A stretch of 64,000 bases of DNA from JBBQFC01 sp038321615 (GCA_038321615.1 JBBQFC010000003.1:1-64000); one strand, 5' to 3'. Positions 32,548 to 41,356 are shown, counted from the stretch's first letter. Notes: generated by a model not told the origin, from the letters alone. Translations and numbers: made by a program.

Positions 32548-33547
32548 TGTAGAGCTGGAATATAGGCCAATTGAGCGGGAACTGATCGATCCGCTTGGAG
32601 CCACCACCGTAGCATATGGTATGCGAGGGCTTAATTGGAAGGGCAGGGCGAAATATAGATTTCTCACTTGGAAATTTGCGCGCGAATTGCGAAGCATTTA
32701 TCGTGCCGCCATCCGAACCAAGGTTCTTTACTACGGGCCGTTCAAAGGAGAATTTGGCCATTTCTTGCTTCACAATCTACCTTTTCTTGTCCATTTACAC
32801 CAGCAAGGGGTTGCTCTGCATTATTGCGGTATGGAACTGCACAAGCCTTTTCTGGTCGATGAAGCAGGCAATTCGATTATCGCACGGTGGTATCCCTTGC
32901 GCGATTTTTTTAATGAAGTGCGGCCGAATGCAAACGAAACCCTACTCCCTCCCGACGTAGAGCGCGAAGTCGATCAATTCAAACGCTTGGCGCAACGCTC
33001 GGGATTCCCTTTTTTAGATATCTCGAAAAATGACAGGTATTGGTTTGTTTTTAGAAATTGGCAGCTAAATGGGCGTCAAAATATATACAATCTTCAGCCA
33101 ATTTACAGCCAAGGAAAACGATCGCAATGTGTCATCTTTCCCCGGAAGAAGGGAGCGCCTTCTACTACAAATAATGGGGAACCTTGGGACTACAACGCTA
33201 TGGCAAATGCAGTGGCGCCTTATTTTGACGAAGTACTACTGGTGGGTCATCCTTCCATGAGCGCGGAGGTGCAGGCGAGCGAAAGTTTCAGAGTGTGCAC
33301 TTCGGCCGACAATATCGACACCTTAAAGCACTGCGCGTCGGCGCAGTTAATTATTACTCAACACTCGGGAGCGGTGCATCTTGGGGCTTATGTAGATACT
33401 CCGGTACTCGTTGTCTTTAAAGGCGAAAAGCCTGTTAAAGGCTTGGTGGACACGTTGCGTTTTCGAAAAAACCTGACATCGAGACCATTGCATTATGCTT
33501 TGTCAGAATTAGAAGTTATTGATTACGTAAAGCGTTTGAACAGCTAA
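32540..33547 (+). CDS. Putative glycosyltransferase, GT-B-like, family unassigned
   Basis: A 335-residue cytoplasmic protein. I do not recognise the family with confidence. The N-terminal half contains GEFGHFLLHNLPFLVHLHQQG, similar to the opening of many polysaccharide-locus transferases with a GEFG.E/H motif. The C-terminal half has SQCVIFPRKKGAP and IITQHSGAVHLGAYVDTPVLVVFKG, reminiscent of the nucleotide-binding end of GT9 and related folds. ATG at 32540 was chosen over a TTG 9 nt upstream; it overlaps the previous stop. A fucosyl- or heptosyltransferase-like role is possible given the module that follows, but unproven. Confidence 0.65.
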   Translation: MRNVELEYRPIERELIDPLGATTVAYGMRGLNWKGRAKYRFLTWKFARELRSIYRAAIRTKVLYYGPFKGEFGHFLLHNLPFLVHLHQQGVALHYCGMELHKPFLVDEAGNSIIARWYPLRDFFNEVRPNANETLLPPDVEREVDQFKRLAQRSGFPFLDISKNDRYWFVFRNWQLNGRQNIYNLQPIYSQGKRSQCVIFPRKKGAPSTTNNGEPWDYNAMANAVAPYFDEVLLVGHPSMSAEVQASESFRVCTSADNIDTLKHCASAQLIITQHSGAVHLGAYVDTPVLVVFKGEKPVKGLVDTLRFRKNLTSRPLHYALSELEVIDYVKRLNS

Positions 33548-33960
33548 TGTTCGATTATCTTTTCACCAATCCACTTACGCCATCGCTCGATAAACGGCCG
33601 CCTTCTGAACGGCACAAACCGGCTGGACAATCAAAGGGAAATAGGCTGTTTGAAATTAAAAGACAGTGCGGAGCTACGCCACCATCTCTTGCGAAATATG
33701 CGGGAAGGCCCGACGATGACGATTTCATTAATCCTGCGGTATTCGATGAAGCGTTCAAGACCGGGTTTGATATTGTTGTCGGTCGCAATGACTCACCTTA
33801 CGATCTTGAATGGGCGCGGAGCGTCCGTAAATACGGAGCATGTTTTTCCAATACCGCAAAATTGCGGGCGATCAGGGTAAAAAACGATCGATCAATTGCT
33901 CCTTTGCTACTTCCGAAAAAAAGCCTTCTTTCACGCATTCGTAATTTTTCTTCAAATTAA
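33547..33960 (+). CDS. Short ORF, possible glycosyltransferase remnant
   Basis: 137 residues, no recognised family. The start overlaps the preceding stop (TAATG), and the next gene starts 2 nt after its end, so it keeps the operon spacing of a real gene. The first 50 residues are Pro/Lys/Arg-rich and do not look like a folded domain. Residues from about 53 read GRPDDDDFINPAVFDEAF, then GFDIVVGRNDSPYD, which resembles the metal-binding DDD region and following strand of GT-A glycosyltransferases that scan as RLDDDD. It may be what is left of a longer transferase after internal deletion, or a genuine small protein. Confidence 0.4.
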   Translation: MFDYLFTNPLTPSLDKRPPSERHKPAGQSKGNRLFEIKRQCGATPPSLAKYAGRPDDDDFINPAVFDEAFKTGFDIVVGRNDSPYDLEWARSVRKYGACFSNTAKLRAIRVKNDRSIAPLLLPKKSLLSRIRNFSSN

Positions 33961-33961
33961 C

Positions 33962-34855
33962 ATGCCTTCACTCCTTTATAGCATTGAAGCTTTCATAGAG
34001 CAAGTTAGAGATCTGCGCGTTTGCGTTATTGGCGAAACTATAATCGATGAGTTTGTTGAAGTGAGCTACGAAGGTCAGAGCATGAAATCCTTTTGTCCGG
34101 TTTTCCGGTACGCGAACGACGATACCGCGCCGCAACGGCAAATGGGCGGAGCAGCAGCTATAGCCAATCACTTGCGCGATTTTGTAAAATCGGTCGATTT
34201 AGTGTCCAATACTGAAGGCGAAATTGTGAAAACCAGGCTTATCGATCGCGATGATCAGAAAAAACATGTGGAGATTAACAAATTTGACGCGCGTAAATTT
34301 GGACCTATTGAAATCGATGATTCAAAATACGATGTAGTGATTGTAGCCGATTTTGGCCACGGTTTTTGCGACGGTCTGACTGTATCGGGTCACTACCATT
34401 TTATGACCCAAACCAACTCCAACAATTTTGGATACAACCGCCTTTCAAAATGGAAAAAGAATCGAAAACACAGTGCCTGTTTAGATTTGCGGGAAGCGAG
34501 CTTGCAGGTAAATCGGAAAACAGATTTCAGCGGGCGAGACGCCATTCGCGAAATATTCGGGTATGAAATCAATGCTGAAAAGCTTTTTTTGACCCTTGGT
34601 CGCAAGGGTTCGGTTTATTTTGACGGCGATCAATACGTTCATCAACCCGTTTTTGCTGGGCCTGTGGTAGATACCATCGGTGCTGGCGATACATTCTACG
34701 CTTTTGCTGCACTCAGCGCAGTGATTAACTTTGCCGACATAAACCACGTGATGCTCGTGCCGGCATTGGCAGCCAGCCTATCGTGTACCTGGCTTTGCAA
34801 CGAAGATGCCGTAACGCGCGAAAAACTGATTGCCCATGCAAATCGATTTATATAA
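33962..34855 (+). CDS. PfkB-family sugar kinase (HldE kinase-like)
   Basis: A 297-residue ribokinase-fold enzyme. It opens RVCVIGETIIDEFVEV, matching the heptose-7-phosphate kinase half of HldE. The glycine motif is MGGAAAIANHL, and the catalytic loop is DTIGAGDTFYAF, with the Asp base intact. The segment TQTNSNNFGYNRLSKW replaces the HldE DPKG region and is typical of a divergent PfkB group in polysaccharide loci. It would phosphorylate C1 of a 7-phospho-heptose or a related sugar phosphate. ATG at 33962 was chosen; the upstream extension overlaps the preceding ORF. It overlaps the SIS gene by 20 nt. Confidence 0.82.
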   Translation: MPSLLYSIEAFIEQVRDLRVCVIGETIIDEFVEVSYEGQSMKSFCPVFRYANDDTAPQRQMGGAAAIANHLRDFVKSVDLVSNTEGEIVKTRLIDRDDQKKHVEINKFDARKFGPIEIDDSKYDVVIVADFGHGFCDGLTVSGHYHFMTQTNSNNFGYNRLSKWKKNRKHSACLDLREASLQVNRKTDFSGRDAIREIFGYEINAEKLFLTLGRKGSVYFDGDQYVHQPVFAGPVVDTIGAGDTFYAFAALSAVINFADINHVMLVPALAASLSCTWLCNEDAVTREKLIAHANRFI

Positions 34856-35351
34856 AAACTCTTTTGCCCATTACTTTGGTCAGGAAATACTGCGCATAGA
34901 TATTCAGCGCGCAGTAACCCTGCTCGATTCGGCCAAACGAATATTGTTTATTGGCAATGGTGGGAGCAATGCTATCGCCAGCCATATGATGGAAGATTTT
35001 ATGAAAATAGCTGGAAAGCAAACGCTAAGCTTTAGCGATCCAGCCTTGATTACTTGCTTTGCTAACGATTATGGATACGAGAATGCCTTGTCGCGGTGGA
35101 TCGATTTTCAATTTCAAGATGGCGATATCTTGGTAGCCATTAGCTCATCGGGCGAGTCAAAAAATATTCTAAACGCAGCGGAAACGCATCAAAAACGGGG
35201 CGGCAAAATAATTTCCCTTTCGGGTTTTGATATGGATAACCGACTTTCAAAATTGGGCGACATTAACTTTCAAGTTCCAGAGCGCAATTATGGTATCGTC
35301 GAATGTTTTCATCAAGTGATTCTTCACGCTATCTTAGACGAGTTAGCATGA
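34836..35351 (+). CDS. SIS-domain isomerase (GmhA-like)
   Basis: A 171-residue single SIS domain. The phosphosugar loop is FIGNGGSNAIASHMMEDF; further GmhA-type features are SSSGESKNIL, FANDYGYE and the closing ECFHQVILHAILDEL with Glu and His at the expected catalytic positions. GmhA converts sedoheptulose 7-phosphate to D-glycero-D-manno-heptose 7-phosphate, the substrate of HldE kinase, and its place beside a PfkB kinase supports this. ATG at 34836 overlaps the kinase gene by 20 nt; a TTG 6 nt upstream is the alternative. Confidence 0.82.
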   Translation: MQIDLYKNSFAHYFGQEILRIDIQRAVTLLDSAKRILFIGNGGSNAIASHMMEDFMKIAGKQTLSFSDPALITCFANDYGYENALSRWIDFQFQDGDILVAISSSGESKNILNAAETHQKRGGKIISLSGFDMDNRLSKLGDINFQVPERNYGIVECFHQVILHAILDELA

Positions 35352-36265
35352 CGGTAAATAGCGTTTTAATAACAGGTGTCGCTGGATTTATCGGGAGCAA
35401 TTTACTCGATTTTCTCCTTTCGGAAACCGATTGGCAAGTAACAGGTATCGATAATTTCAGCACCGGTAGGCGTTCGAATATCGCTGGTCAACTGGATAAT
35501 CCGCGTTTCACTTTTGTAGAAGGTGACCTACTTCAGCTCACTGATTTGAAGCCCTACCAAGTGGTATTTCACTTAGCGGCACTTCCACGTATTCAGCCCA
35601 GTTTTGAGCTTATCAACGATCATATCCGGCAGAATTTAATGACTTCGACCCACCTGATCGAGGTGATGATCAAACAAAAACACTTTCCGCGATTGGTGAA
35701 TAGTTCGTCGAGCGCTATCTACGGCACGCCCACGCTGATGCCCACACCCGAAGAAGATCGTGTGGACTGCTTGAGCCCATATGCTTTTCAAAAGTATGAA
35801 GCAGAGAAATACCTCGAATTGCTGGCTACGCGATATCCGCTCGATTACGTGAATCTGCGCTATTTCAATCCGTATGGCGATAGAAGCTATAACCCCGACA
35901 ATACGTTTAACGCGTATAGCAGCGTAGTTGGAATCTTTCTTTACAGGGCGAGCGAAGGTTTGCCGCTACACATCACCGGCGATGGCAGTCAGCAGCGCGA
36001 TTTCATTCACGTGGGCGATTTAGCTCGTGCTAATTATATGGCAGCCATTCATCCCAATAAACTTAACACATCCTTTAATATCGGCCAATCAACTACTATT
36101 TCGGTGCTGGAATTAGCGAAAATGATATCTGACGATCTCGAGTTTATTCCGAAACGCGATGGAGAAGCTGAAATAACCTACGCCGACAATCGGAAGGCCG
36201 GTGAAATATTGGGATGGCGCCCGACGCATAGCCTCACGGCATATATACAAGGAGCAAGGCTATGA
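35348..36265 (+). CDS. Extended-SDR sugar-nucleotide epimerase/dehydratase
   Basis: A 305-residue NAD-dependent extended SDR. The cofactor loop is GVAGFIGS, the active site is SSSSAIYGT followed by Tyr-x-x-x-Lys (YAFQK), and the substrate region includes LRYFNPYGDRS and GDGSQQRDFIHVGDLARA. It resembles GalE-type 4-epimerases most closely, but in this module it could play the part of HldD (heptose epimerisation) or modify the nucleotide sugar made by the next gene. Start ATG overlaps the SIS stop (ATGA), and its own stop overlaps the next start (ATGA). Confidence 0.85.
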   Translation: MTVNSVLITGVAGFIGSNLLDFLLSETDWQVTGIDNFSTGRRSNIAGQLDNPRFTFVEGDLLQLTDLKPYQVVFHLAALPRIQPSFELINDHIRQNLMTSTHLIEVMIKQKHFPRLVNSSSSAIYGTPTLMPTPEEDRVDCLSPYAFQKYEAEKYLELLATRYPLDYVNLRYFNPYGDRSYNPDNTFNAYSSVVGIFLYRASEGLPLHITGDGSQQRDFIHVGDLARANYMAAIHPNKLNTSFNIGQSTTISVLELAKMISDDLEFIPKRDGEAEITYADNRKAGEILGWRPTHSLTAYIQGARL

Positions 36266-36681
36266 TTAGGGGCTTTGCATGTGGGGTATTTGATCTCTAT
36301 CATCCCGGCCATGTGCTTATGCTGGCCGAATGCAGCGCACACTGCGACCATCTTACCGTTGCTGTGAACCGTGCGTCGGCATTCGAGCCTAAAATAAATC
36401 CCAATAAGCGTGCGCCCATTTTCACTGCCGAAGAGCGCGCCAAAGTGCTGCGATCCGTAAAGTATGTGGATGAAGTGATCTTTTATGATTCTGAAAGCGA
36501 ACTAACTTTCCTTATGGAAAATGGCAATTACGCAATCCGTTTTTTGGGTGATGATTACCGTGGTAAACCTATCACCGCTCCAGAAGCCATCCGCACCATA
36601 CACTACCTAGATAGAAGCCACGGCTACAGCACTAGCTCCGTTCTTCTCCGTATCGGCACTCAAATAAAAAATTTGGCCTGA
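36262..36681 (+). CDS. Cytidylyltransferase-like nucleotidyltransferase (TagD/HldE C-terminal type)
   Basis: A 139-residue HIGH-superfamily nucleotidyltransferase. The ATP/CTP-binding motif is HPGH in GVFDLYHPGHVLM, and the second signature is GYSTSSVLLRI, equivalent to the RTEGISTT region of TagD. TagD makes CDP-glycerol; the HldE C-terminal half makes ADP-heptose. Here the domain is a free-standing gene directly coupled (ATGA) to a sugar epimerase and two genes from PfkB kinase, so it probably activates a sugar 1-phosphate. Which base it uses is not determinable. Confidence 0.82.
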   Translation: MIRGFACGVFDLYHPGHVLMLAECSAHCDHLTVAVNRASAFEPKINPNKRAPIFTAEERAKVLRSVKYVDEVIFYDSESELTFLMENGNYAIRFLGDDYRGKPITAPEAIRTIHYLDRSHGYSTSSVLLRIGTQIKNLA

Positions 36682-36688
36682 GGTGCCA

Positions 36689-37897
36689 ATGCGAATCCTA
36701 ATAGCCTGTTATACCTTTCCCCCGTCGAGTGGCATCGGGGGACGCAGATGGGCTAAGTTTGCCAAATATCTCCAGCGAGCTGGGGCAGAAGTAACGATGG
36801 TGGCTGCTGCAGGAACCGATAACAATAGCCCTTGGGCGAACGACGTAGTTGGAATTAATCAGACCCGTTTTATAAGTCGTTATCCCATCATTTTGACGGG
36901 TACCCCGAAATCGGTATTCGATCGACTGTGGTATCGATTACAACTGCTGCGCATGCGCTGGCTCGGCAAGGGTACCCCATATGATCGGGCGCTACTAGAC
37001 CGCGAGAATTATAAGCAAACTATTCGGCAAGAGATAGCTCGGTTTAACCCCGAAGTAATTATCGCTACAGGGGCTCCGTTCAGAATATTGAGCTTCACCG
37101 CAGAATTAAGGCTGGAGTATCCGGAAATAAAATTTTTTGCTGATTTCCGCGATCCGTGGACCTGGGGCGAAGCATTCGGTTATAACCAGCTCAACCCGAA
37201 AAGACTGCGGCATGAGCAGAAGATGGAGCAAAATGTTGTACAGGTCTTCGATGGAATATGGAGTCCGTGGAGCGAAATAATTACAACTCTTTCCGAAAAA
37301 TATCCCTCGCAAGCGCATAAATTTTCGCAACTTCCACATGCATTCGATCTGAATGATCTACCTCCTAGCAATTCACGTGCGATGCAAGGACAAAGCGACA
37401 CTGTTCGGATTATTTATGGGGGAACCATCTATAAGCATTCCCGCGAACATTTTGAATTCTTGGCGCGATTCGTTTCCGGATCATCCGGCAGGGTAGTCTG
37501 GCAAATTTATGCCCAACCTGCGCCAAATTGGCTCGTGCATTTTTCCGGCTCCGAAGTAAAAGCCCCGCTGGCGTCCCAAGTATTTTTTGCGGAAGCCGCT
37601 CAATCAGATTGGCTCGTTCTGATTATCCCTCCCCATGCGGTTAATGGCGTGCCTACGAAGGTGCTGGAGTATGCAGCCCTTGGCAAACCCATCGTAATGC
37701 TTGGCCATCGGGGAGATTTGAGCGATTTCGTGCTTCGAAATAAGCTTGGTTTATTCGCCGAAAGCGAGGCCGATCTCTCCAAAATTCTATTTTCTAATTT
37801 CGCCCCTGCAATGGATAAAGCACAACTCGAAGCATACCGGTTCGACAAGGTAACGGCTCGCCTGTTAGAATGCATTGCTGAAACGCGAAGCAAATGA
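36689..37897 (+). CDS. Family 4-type glycosyltransferase
   Basis: A 402-residue GT-B enzyme. It opens ILIACYTFPPSSGIGGRRWAKFAKYL, the usual form of flavobacterial transferases that start with a YYFPPSGG-like motif. The middle has a conserved FADFRDPWTWG. The donor domain ends VPTKVLEYAALGKPIVML, a variant of the E-x7-E region with one Glu in VLEY. ATG at 36689 was chosen over a GTG 6 nt upstream. It overlaps the WecB gene by 4 nt (ATGA). Confidence 0.87.
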   Translation: MRILIACYTFPPSSGIGGRRWAKFAKYLQRAGAEVTMVAAAGTDNNSPWANDVVGINQTRFISRYPIILTGTPKSVFDRLWYRLQLLRMRWLGKGTPYDRALLDRENYKQTIRQEIARFNPEVIIATGAPFRILSFTAELRLEYPEIKFFADFRDPWTWGEAFGYNQLNPKRLRHEQKMEQNVVQVFDGIWSPWSEIITTLSEKYPSQAHKFSQLPHAFDLNDLPPSNSRAMQGQSDTVRIIYGGTIYKHSREHFEFLARFVSGSSGRVVWQIYAQPAPNWLVHFSGSEVKAPLASQVFFAEAAQSDWLVLIIPPHAVNGVPTKVLEYAALGKPIVMLGHRGDLSDFVLRNKLGLFAESEADLSKILFSNFAPAMDKAQLEAYRFDKVTARLLECIAETRSK

Positions 37898-39009
37898 TGT
37901 TGAAACCTTTGGAAATTTGGATTGTGGTGGGGACGCGTCCAAATTTTATTAAAGTCACCCAATTCAAGTCGCAGGTCAAAGATTTTCCGAATTTATCGGT
38001 TAAGATCATCCACACCGGTCAACATTACGACGCGCAAATGGCCGAGGTTTTCTTCGATCAGTTTGGTATTCAGCCCGATTATAATTTGCACGTAAAGCCC
38101 GGCCACCCGGGGTTGCAAATCGCCGAGACAATAGCCGCTTTGGTTGAGCTGTTTCTTGAAAATAAGCCAGATATGGTGATAGCGGTGGGAGATGTAAACA
38201 GCACACTTGCAGCAGCAATCGCCGCAAATAAATGTGGCATTCCCGTCGCTCATCTTGAGAGCGGGCTACGCAGCAACGACCCAACCATGCCCGAAGAGCA
38301 CAACCGCAAAGTGGCCGATACCTTAGCGCAGCTTCACTTTATTACCGAAGATGCAGGCTTGGTAAATTTGCGAAGTGAGCACGCTGCGGAGCGCGGCCTG
38401 GCAATGGTGGGCAATACCATGATCGATACCCTTGTAGCCTTCCGGAAGCAAATCGAAACTTCGACCATTTTGGACGATCTGCAAATCGGTGAAAAAGAAT
38501 ACGCACTTGTTACCCTGCACCGCCCGTCGAATGTAGATAGTGTGGAGGCGCTCTCGCAAACGCTCGATGTACTCGAAATGCTCGCGAGATATGTAAATGT
38601 TGCCTTTCCCGTGCATCCGCGAACGCGGGCTCGAATGAAAGATTTTGGGATCGAAGACCGGCTTTCTTCCATGGCGAAAGTACATACAAGCCCACCTTTG
38701 GGTTATTTCGATTTTCAAAAACTTATTTATCACAGTGCTTTTGTGCTTACAGATTCGGGTGGAATTCAAGAGGAAACCACTTTTCTACAAAAGCCTTGCC
38801 TTACGCTTCGCCCTAATACAGAGCGGCCGGTGACCATAGAAATGGGGAGCAATGTGCTCTTGCCGTTTGACATACCGAGTATCGAGAAACTGGTAGTTTC
38901 TATTCGTTCCAGACGCTTTAAAAAGGGATTAATTCCACCACTTTGGGATGGATTTGCCACAAGGCGCGTGCTTGAGCGCATTTCACTTTTTTTTGATCAG
39001 GGTTTCTGA
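37894..39009 (+). CDS. wecB: UDP-N-acetylglucosamine 2-epimerase (non-hydrolysing)
   Basis: A 371-residue GT-B-fold epimerase that interconverts UDP-GlcNAc and UDP-ManNAc in the cytoplasm. The residues matching E. coli Asp95, Glu117, Glu131 and His213 are present: Asp100 in VGDVNST, Glu122 in HLESGLRS, Glu134/135 in MPEEHNR and His209 in TLHRPSN. The UDP-binding DSGGIQEE segment is complete. It implies a ManNAc-derived sugar in the repeat unit, though no UDP-ManNAc dehydrogenase is present here. The TGATG junction overlaps the next gene's start. Confidence 0.92.
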   Translation: MMLKPLEIWIVVGTRPNFIKVTQFKSQVKDFPNLSVKIIHTGQHYDAQMAEVFFDQFGIQPDYNLHVKPGHPGLQIAETIAALVELFLENKPDMVIAVGDVNSTLAAAIAANKCGIPVAHLESGLRSNDPTMPEEHNRKVADTLAQLHFITEDAGLVNLRSEHAAERGLAMVGNTMIDTLVAFRKQIETSTILDDLQIGEKEYALVTLHRPSNVDSVEALSQTLDVLEMLARYVNVAFPVHPRTRARMKDFGIEDRLSSMAKVHTSPPLGYFDFQKLIYHSAFVLTDSGGIQEETTFLQKPCLTLRPNTERPVTIEMGSNVLLPFDIPSIEKLVVSIRSRRFKKGLIPPLWDGFATRRVLERISLFFDQGF

Positions 39010-40175
39010 TGCGAATCCTCTATTACAGCCCTCATCCCGAGCTTAACTTTCACGCTCCTACTGGCTACGGGCGGCACATGCGCGAAATGGTGGCTGCTTT
39101 TCGCGAAGCAGGCCACGAAGTGGATCTCCTTATCGGTGGGGGCGATCGGGTCATGGCCAATTCAAAACCGGCTTCGGTCAAGAAGAATGCTTCGCGCAAA
39201 ATGATTCCACCGCTGGCGTGGCAATCTGCTCGTGACTTGGCCTTGCTGCGTTTTGATCGAAGAATGGGTGCCAGGTTGGCGCTCAAGATCGCCGAATTCA
39301 AACCCGATATGGTCTATGAGCGCGTGGCTTATTTGCAAGCTTCTGGCGTGCGCACGTGCCGGAAAGTAGGCATATTCCATTTTGCTGAAGTCAATGCGCC
39401 TTTCCCCGAAGAGCGCCATTACTTCTCGGGGAAGTCCTTGCTTATTGGCTTAAGCCGAAAAATAGAGCGCGAAATATTTACCCAAACCAACGCCATGAGC
39501 ACGGTGAGCGAAGCCTTGCGGCGATACGCTCTGCGGGTAGCGACCCAAGTGGAAGGCAAAATAAGCGTAATTCCCAATGCAATTGATCCCGACGGTCTTC
39601 CCAACCGATTGAATGGCAAAGCTATTCGCGCCGATTTGAACGTTGCCAATCACATAGTTATCGGTTTCGTGGGAAGTGTTTTTGCCTATCATGGGGTCGA
39701 TCTATTGATCAAAGGATTTGCGAAAATTGAATCCCAATATCCCGCTACTCTACTTATTGTTGGCGATGGGGCAATATTGCCCGAATTGCGCCGAATGGCA
39801 GCGCAATTAGGAATAGCCAAAAAAGTACATTTCACCGGTTCGGTGCCGCACGCCGATGTGTATCACTACATTGATGCTATGGATATATGCTGCATGACGA
39901 AGAGCAATTGGTATGGTTCACCCGTTAAAATTTTTGAATACGGACTCTTGGCAAAAGCCATACTTGCTCCAAATGTAGCGCCCGTGCGCGATGTAATGAC
40001 CGAATCTGATGGCAAATTTTGCGAACCCGACGTAGAAGATATTGCCAAAAAACTCAGCGAACTGCTTCAAAATAAAGCGCTTCGGGAAGAGCTCGGCCTT
40101 CATTGGAATCGAAAAGTGCTAAGTAATTATACCTGGGCCCATGCTGCTCAAAAAGTGCTCGACTTATGCACATAG
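39009..40175 (+). CDS. Family 4-type glycosyltransferase
   Basis: A 388-residue GT-B enzyme opening ILYYSPHPELNFHAPTGYGRHMREM, a glycine-rich acceptor-side loop. The donor domain has VIPNAIDPDGLP, IGFVGSVFAYHGVDLLIKGF, LLIVGDGAILPELR and the motif SPVKIFEYGLLAKAIL, with the second Glu of the E-x7-E pair retained and the first replaced (TKSNWYGSPVKIFEY). Sugar specificity unknown. Translationally coupled at both ends: ATG overlaps the wecB TGA, and the next gene starts 10 nt before its stop. Confidence 0.88.
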   Translation: MRILYYSPHPELNFHAPTGYGRHMREMVAAFREAGHEVDLLIGGGDRVMANSKPASVKKNASRKMIPPLAWQSARDLALLRFDRRMGARLALKIAEFKPDMVYERVAYLQASGVRTCRKVGIFHFAEVNAPFPEERHYFSGKSLLIGLSRKIEREIFTQTNAMSTVSEALRRYALRVATQVEGKISVIPNAIDPDGLPNRLNGKAIRADLNVANHIVIGFVGSVFAYHGVDLLIKGFAKIESQYPATLLIVGDGAILPELRRMAAQLGIAKKVHFTGSVPHADVYHYIDAMDICCMTKSNWYGSPVKIFEYGLLAKAILAPNVAPVRDVMTESDGKFCEPDVEDIAKKLSELLQNKALREELGLHWNRKVLSNYTWAHAAQKVLDLCT

Positions 40176-41317
40176 CTGTTATTTCCGATGGTATTACGCC
40201 TTATGTTACGGGTGGTATGCAGCGTCACACTTTCCATTTGGTGCGCCATCTCTTGCTTCTTGGCATCGATATCACCTTGGTGCACACCGTGCCTCACGCC
40301 GATGCATTGCCTGCAGATGATGAGGTAAAACGAGCGTTTGGCGAATATAAAGGCCAATTAAAGGTGCTTTCTATTCCCTTTCCGCAATTGAAGGCTTTTC
40401 CAGGCCACTACGTACGCGAGTCTTACGGTTATAGCACCGCCGTGGCCGAAGCATTGCTCCCCATGCTTGCCGATTTTGATTTTATCTACGCCAAAGGATT
40501 CACCGCCTGGAACCTGCTTGAGCGCAAACGTCGCGGTCTTCACACGCCGCCTATTGGGGTGAAATTTCACGGCTACGAAATGTTCCAAAAAACGAAAAAC
40601 ATTCGGACACGGCTCGAACAGCAAATTTTTAAACCCGCGGTGATTTTTAATTCCAGAAATGCCAATGTGGTTTTTTCTTACGGAGGCGAAATTACTGCCA
40701 TAATTAAGCGCATTGGCGTTAAACCGGAACGAATTGCAGAAGTCACTTCGGCAGTAGATTCCGATTGGATTGCGCCTGAGATATCGAAGACCAACGAGCC
40801 ACGAAAATTCGTTTTTGTTGGGAGATATGAAAGGCGAAAGGGGATTCGCGATTTACGAGCGGCAATCGATGAGCTACCCGCCGGTTTGGTCGAAATGCAT
40901 TGGGTGGGAGCCATACCTCAAAGATTTATTGGAAAGGGTGAAATAAGGCATGGCGAAATCAAAGACGCTGCAGAGTTGCGCGGTATTCTGAGCGATTGCG
41001 ATGTGCTGGTGGCTCCAAGCCATGCGGAAGGTATGCCAAATGTTGTTTTGGAGGCTATGGCACGTGGATTGGCGATTATCGCTACTCCAGTTGGTGCGGT
41101 GTCAGAATTGGTGAGCAACAAAAACGGACGTTTGGTAGCGCCTCGCAACCCAACGGAATTGGCAGAAGCCATTAAAGAATTCGCGAAAATGCCGAAAACA
41201 CAGCTGGAATCGATTAAACGGCAAAACATAAATGATGTTATCGAGCGGTTTACCTGGGAGTCGGTGGCACGTCAGACGCTCGAGATCATCCAAAAATTGA
41301 GCTTCTCGACTCGATGA
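40166..41317 (+). CDS. Family 4-type glycosyltransferase
   Basis: A 383-residue GT-B enzyme. N-terminal loop VISDGITPYVTGGMQRHTFHLV; donor domain KFVFVGRYERRKGIRDLRAAI, MHWVGAIPQ and APSHAEGMPNVVLEAMARGLAIIATPVG-type E-x7-E segment (SHAEGMPNVVLEAM). The donor side is complete, so it should be active. Its stop lies just before an apparent internal promoter that precedes the polymerase gene. Confidence 0.88.
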   Translation: MHIAVISDGITPYVTGGMQRHTFHLVRHLLLLGIDITLVHTVPHADALPADDEVKRAFGEYKGQLKVLSIPFPQLKAFPGHYVRESYGYSTAVAEALLPMLADFDFIYAKGFTAWNLLERKRRGLHTPPIGVKFHGYEMFQKTKNIRTRLEQQIFKPAVIFNSRNANVVFSYGGEITAIIKRIGVKPERIAEVTSAVDSDWIAPEISKTNEPRKFVFVGRYERRKGIRDLRAAIDELPAGLVEMHWVGAIPQRFIGKGEIRHGEIKDAAELRGILSDCDVLVAPSHAEGMPNVVLEAMARGLAIIATPVGAVSELVSNKNGRLVAPRNPTELAEAIKEFAKMPKTQLESIKRQNINDVIERFTWESVARQTLEIIQKLSFSTR

Positions 41318-41330
41318 TTGCAGAAATTTG

Positions 41331-41338
41331 CACTTTTG
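41331..41338 (+). promoter_or_regulatory. Possible internal -7 element before the polymerase gene
   Basis: CACTTTTG, one mismatch from TAnnTTTG, 18 nt before the GTG start of the polymerase. The 15 bases at 41330-41344 match 54681-54695 (upstream of a T9SS cargo gene) at 14 of 15 positions. Confidence 0.35.
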
Positions 41339-41356
41339 CACGTCAGCGCACGCCCC

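Noticed and set aside
32540..33547. Assignment of this protein as a GT9 heptosyltransferase to match the heptose-like module
   Set aside because: Only the C-terminal SGAVHLG region resembles GT9; the N-terminal half does not clearly fit, so the family was left open.
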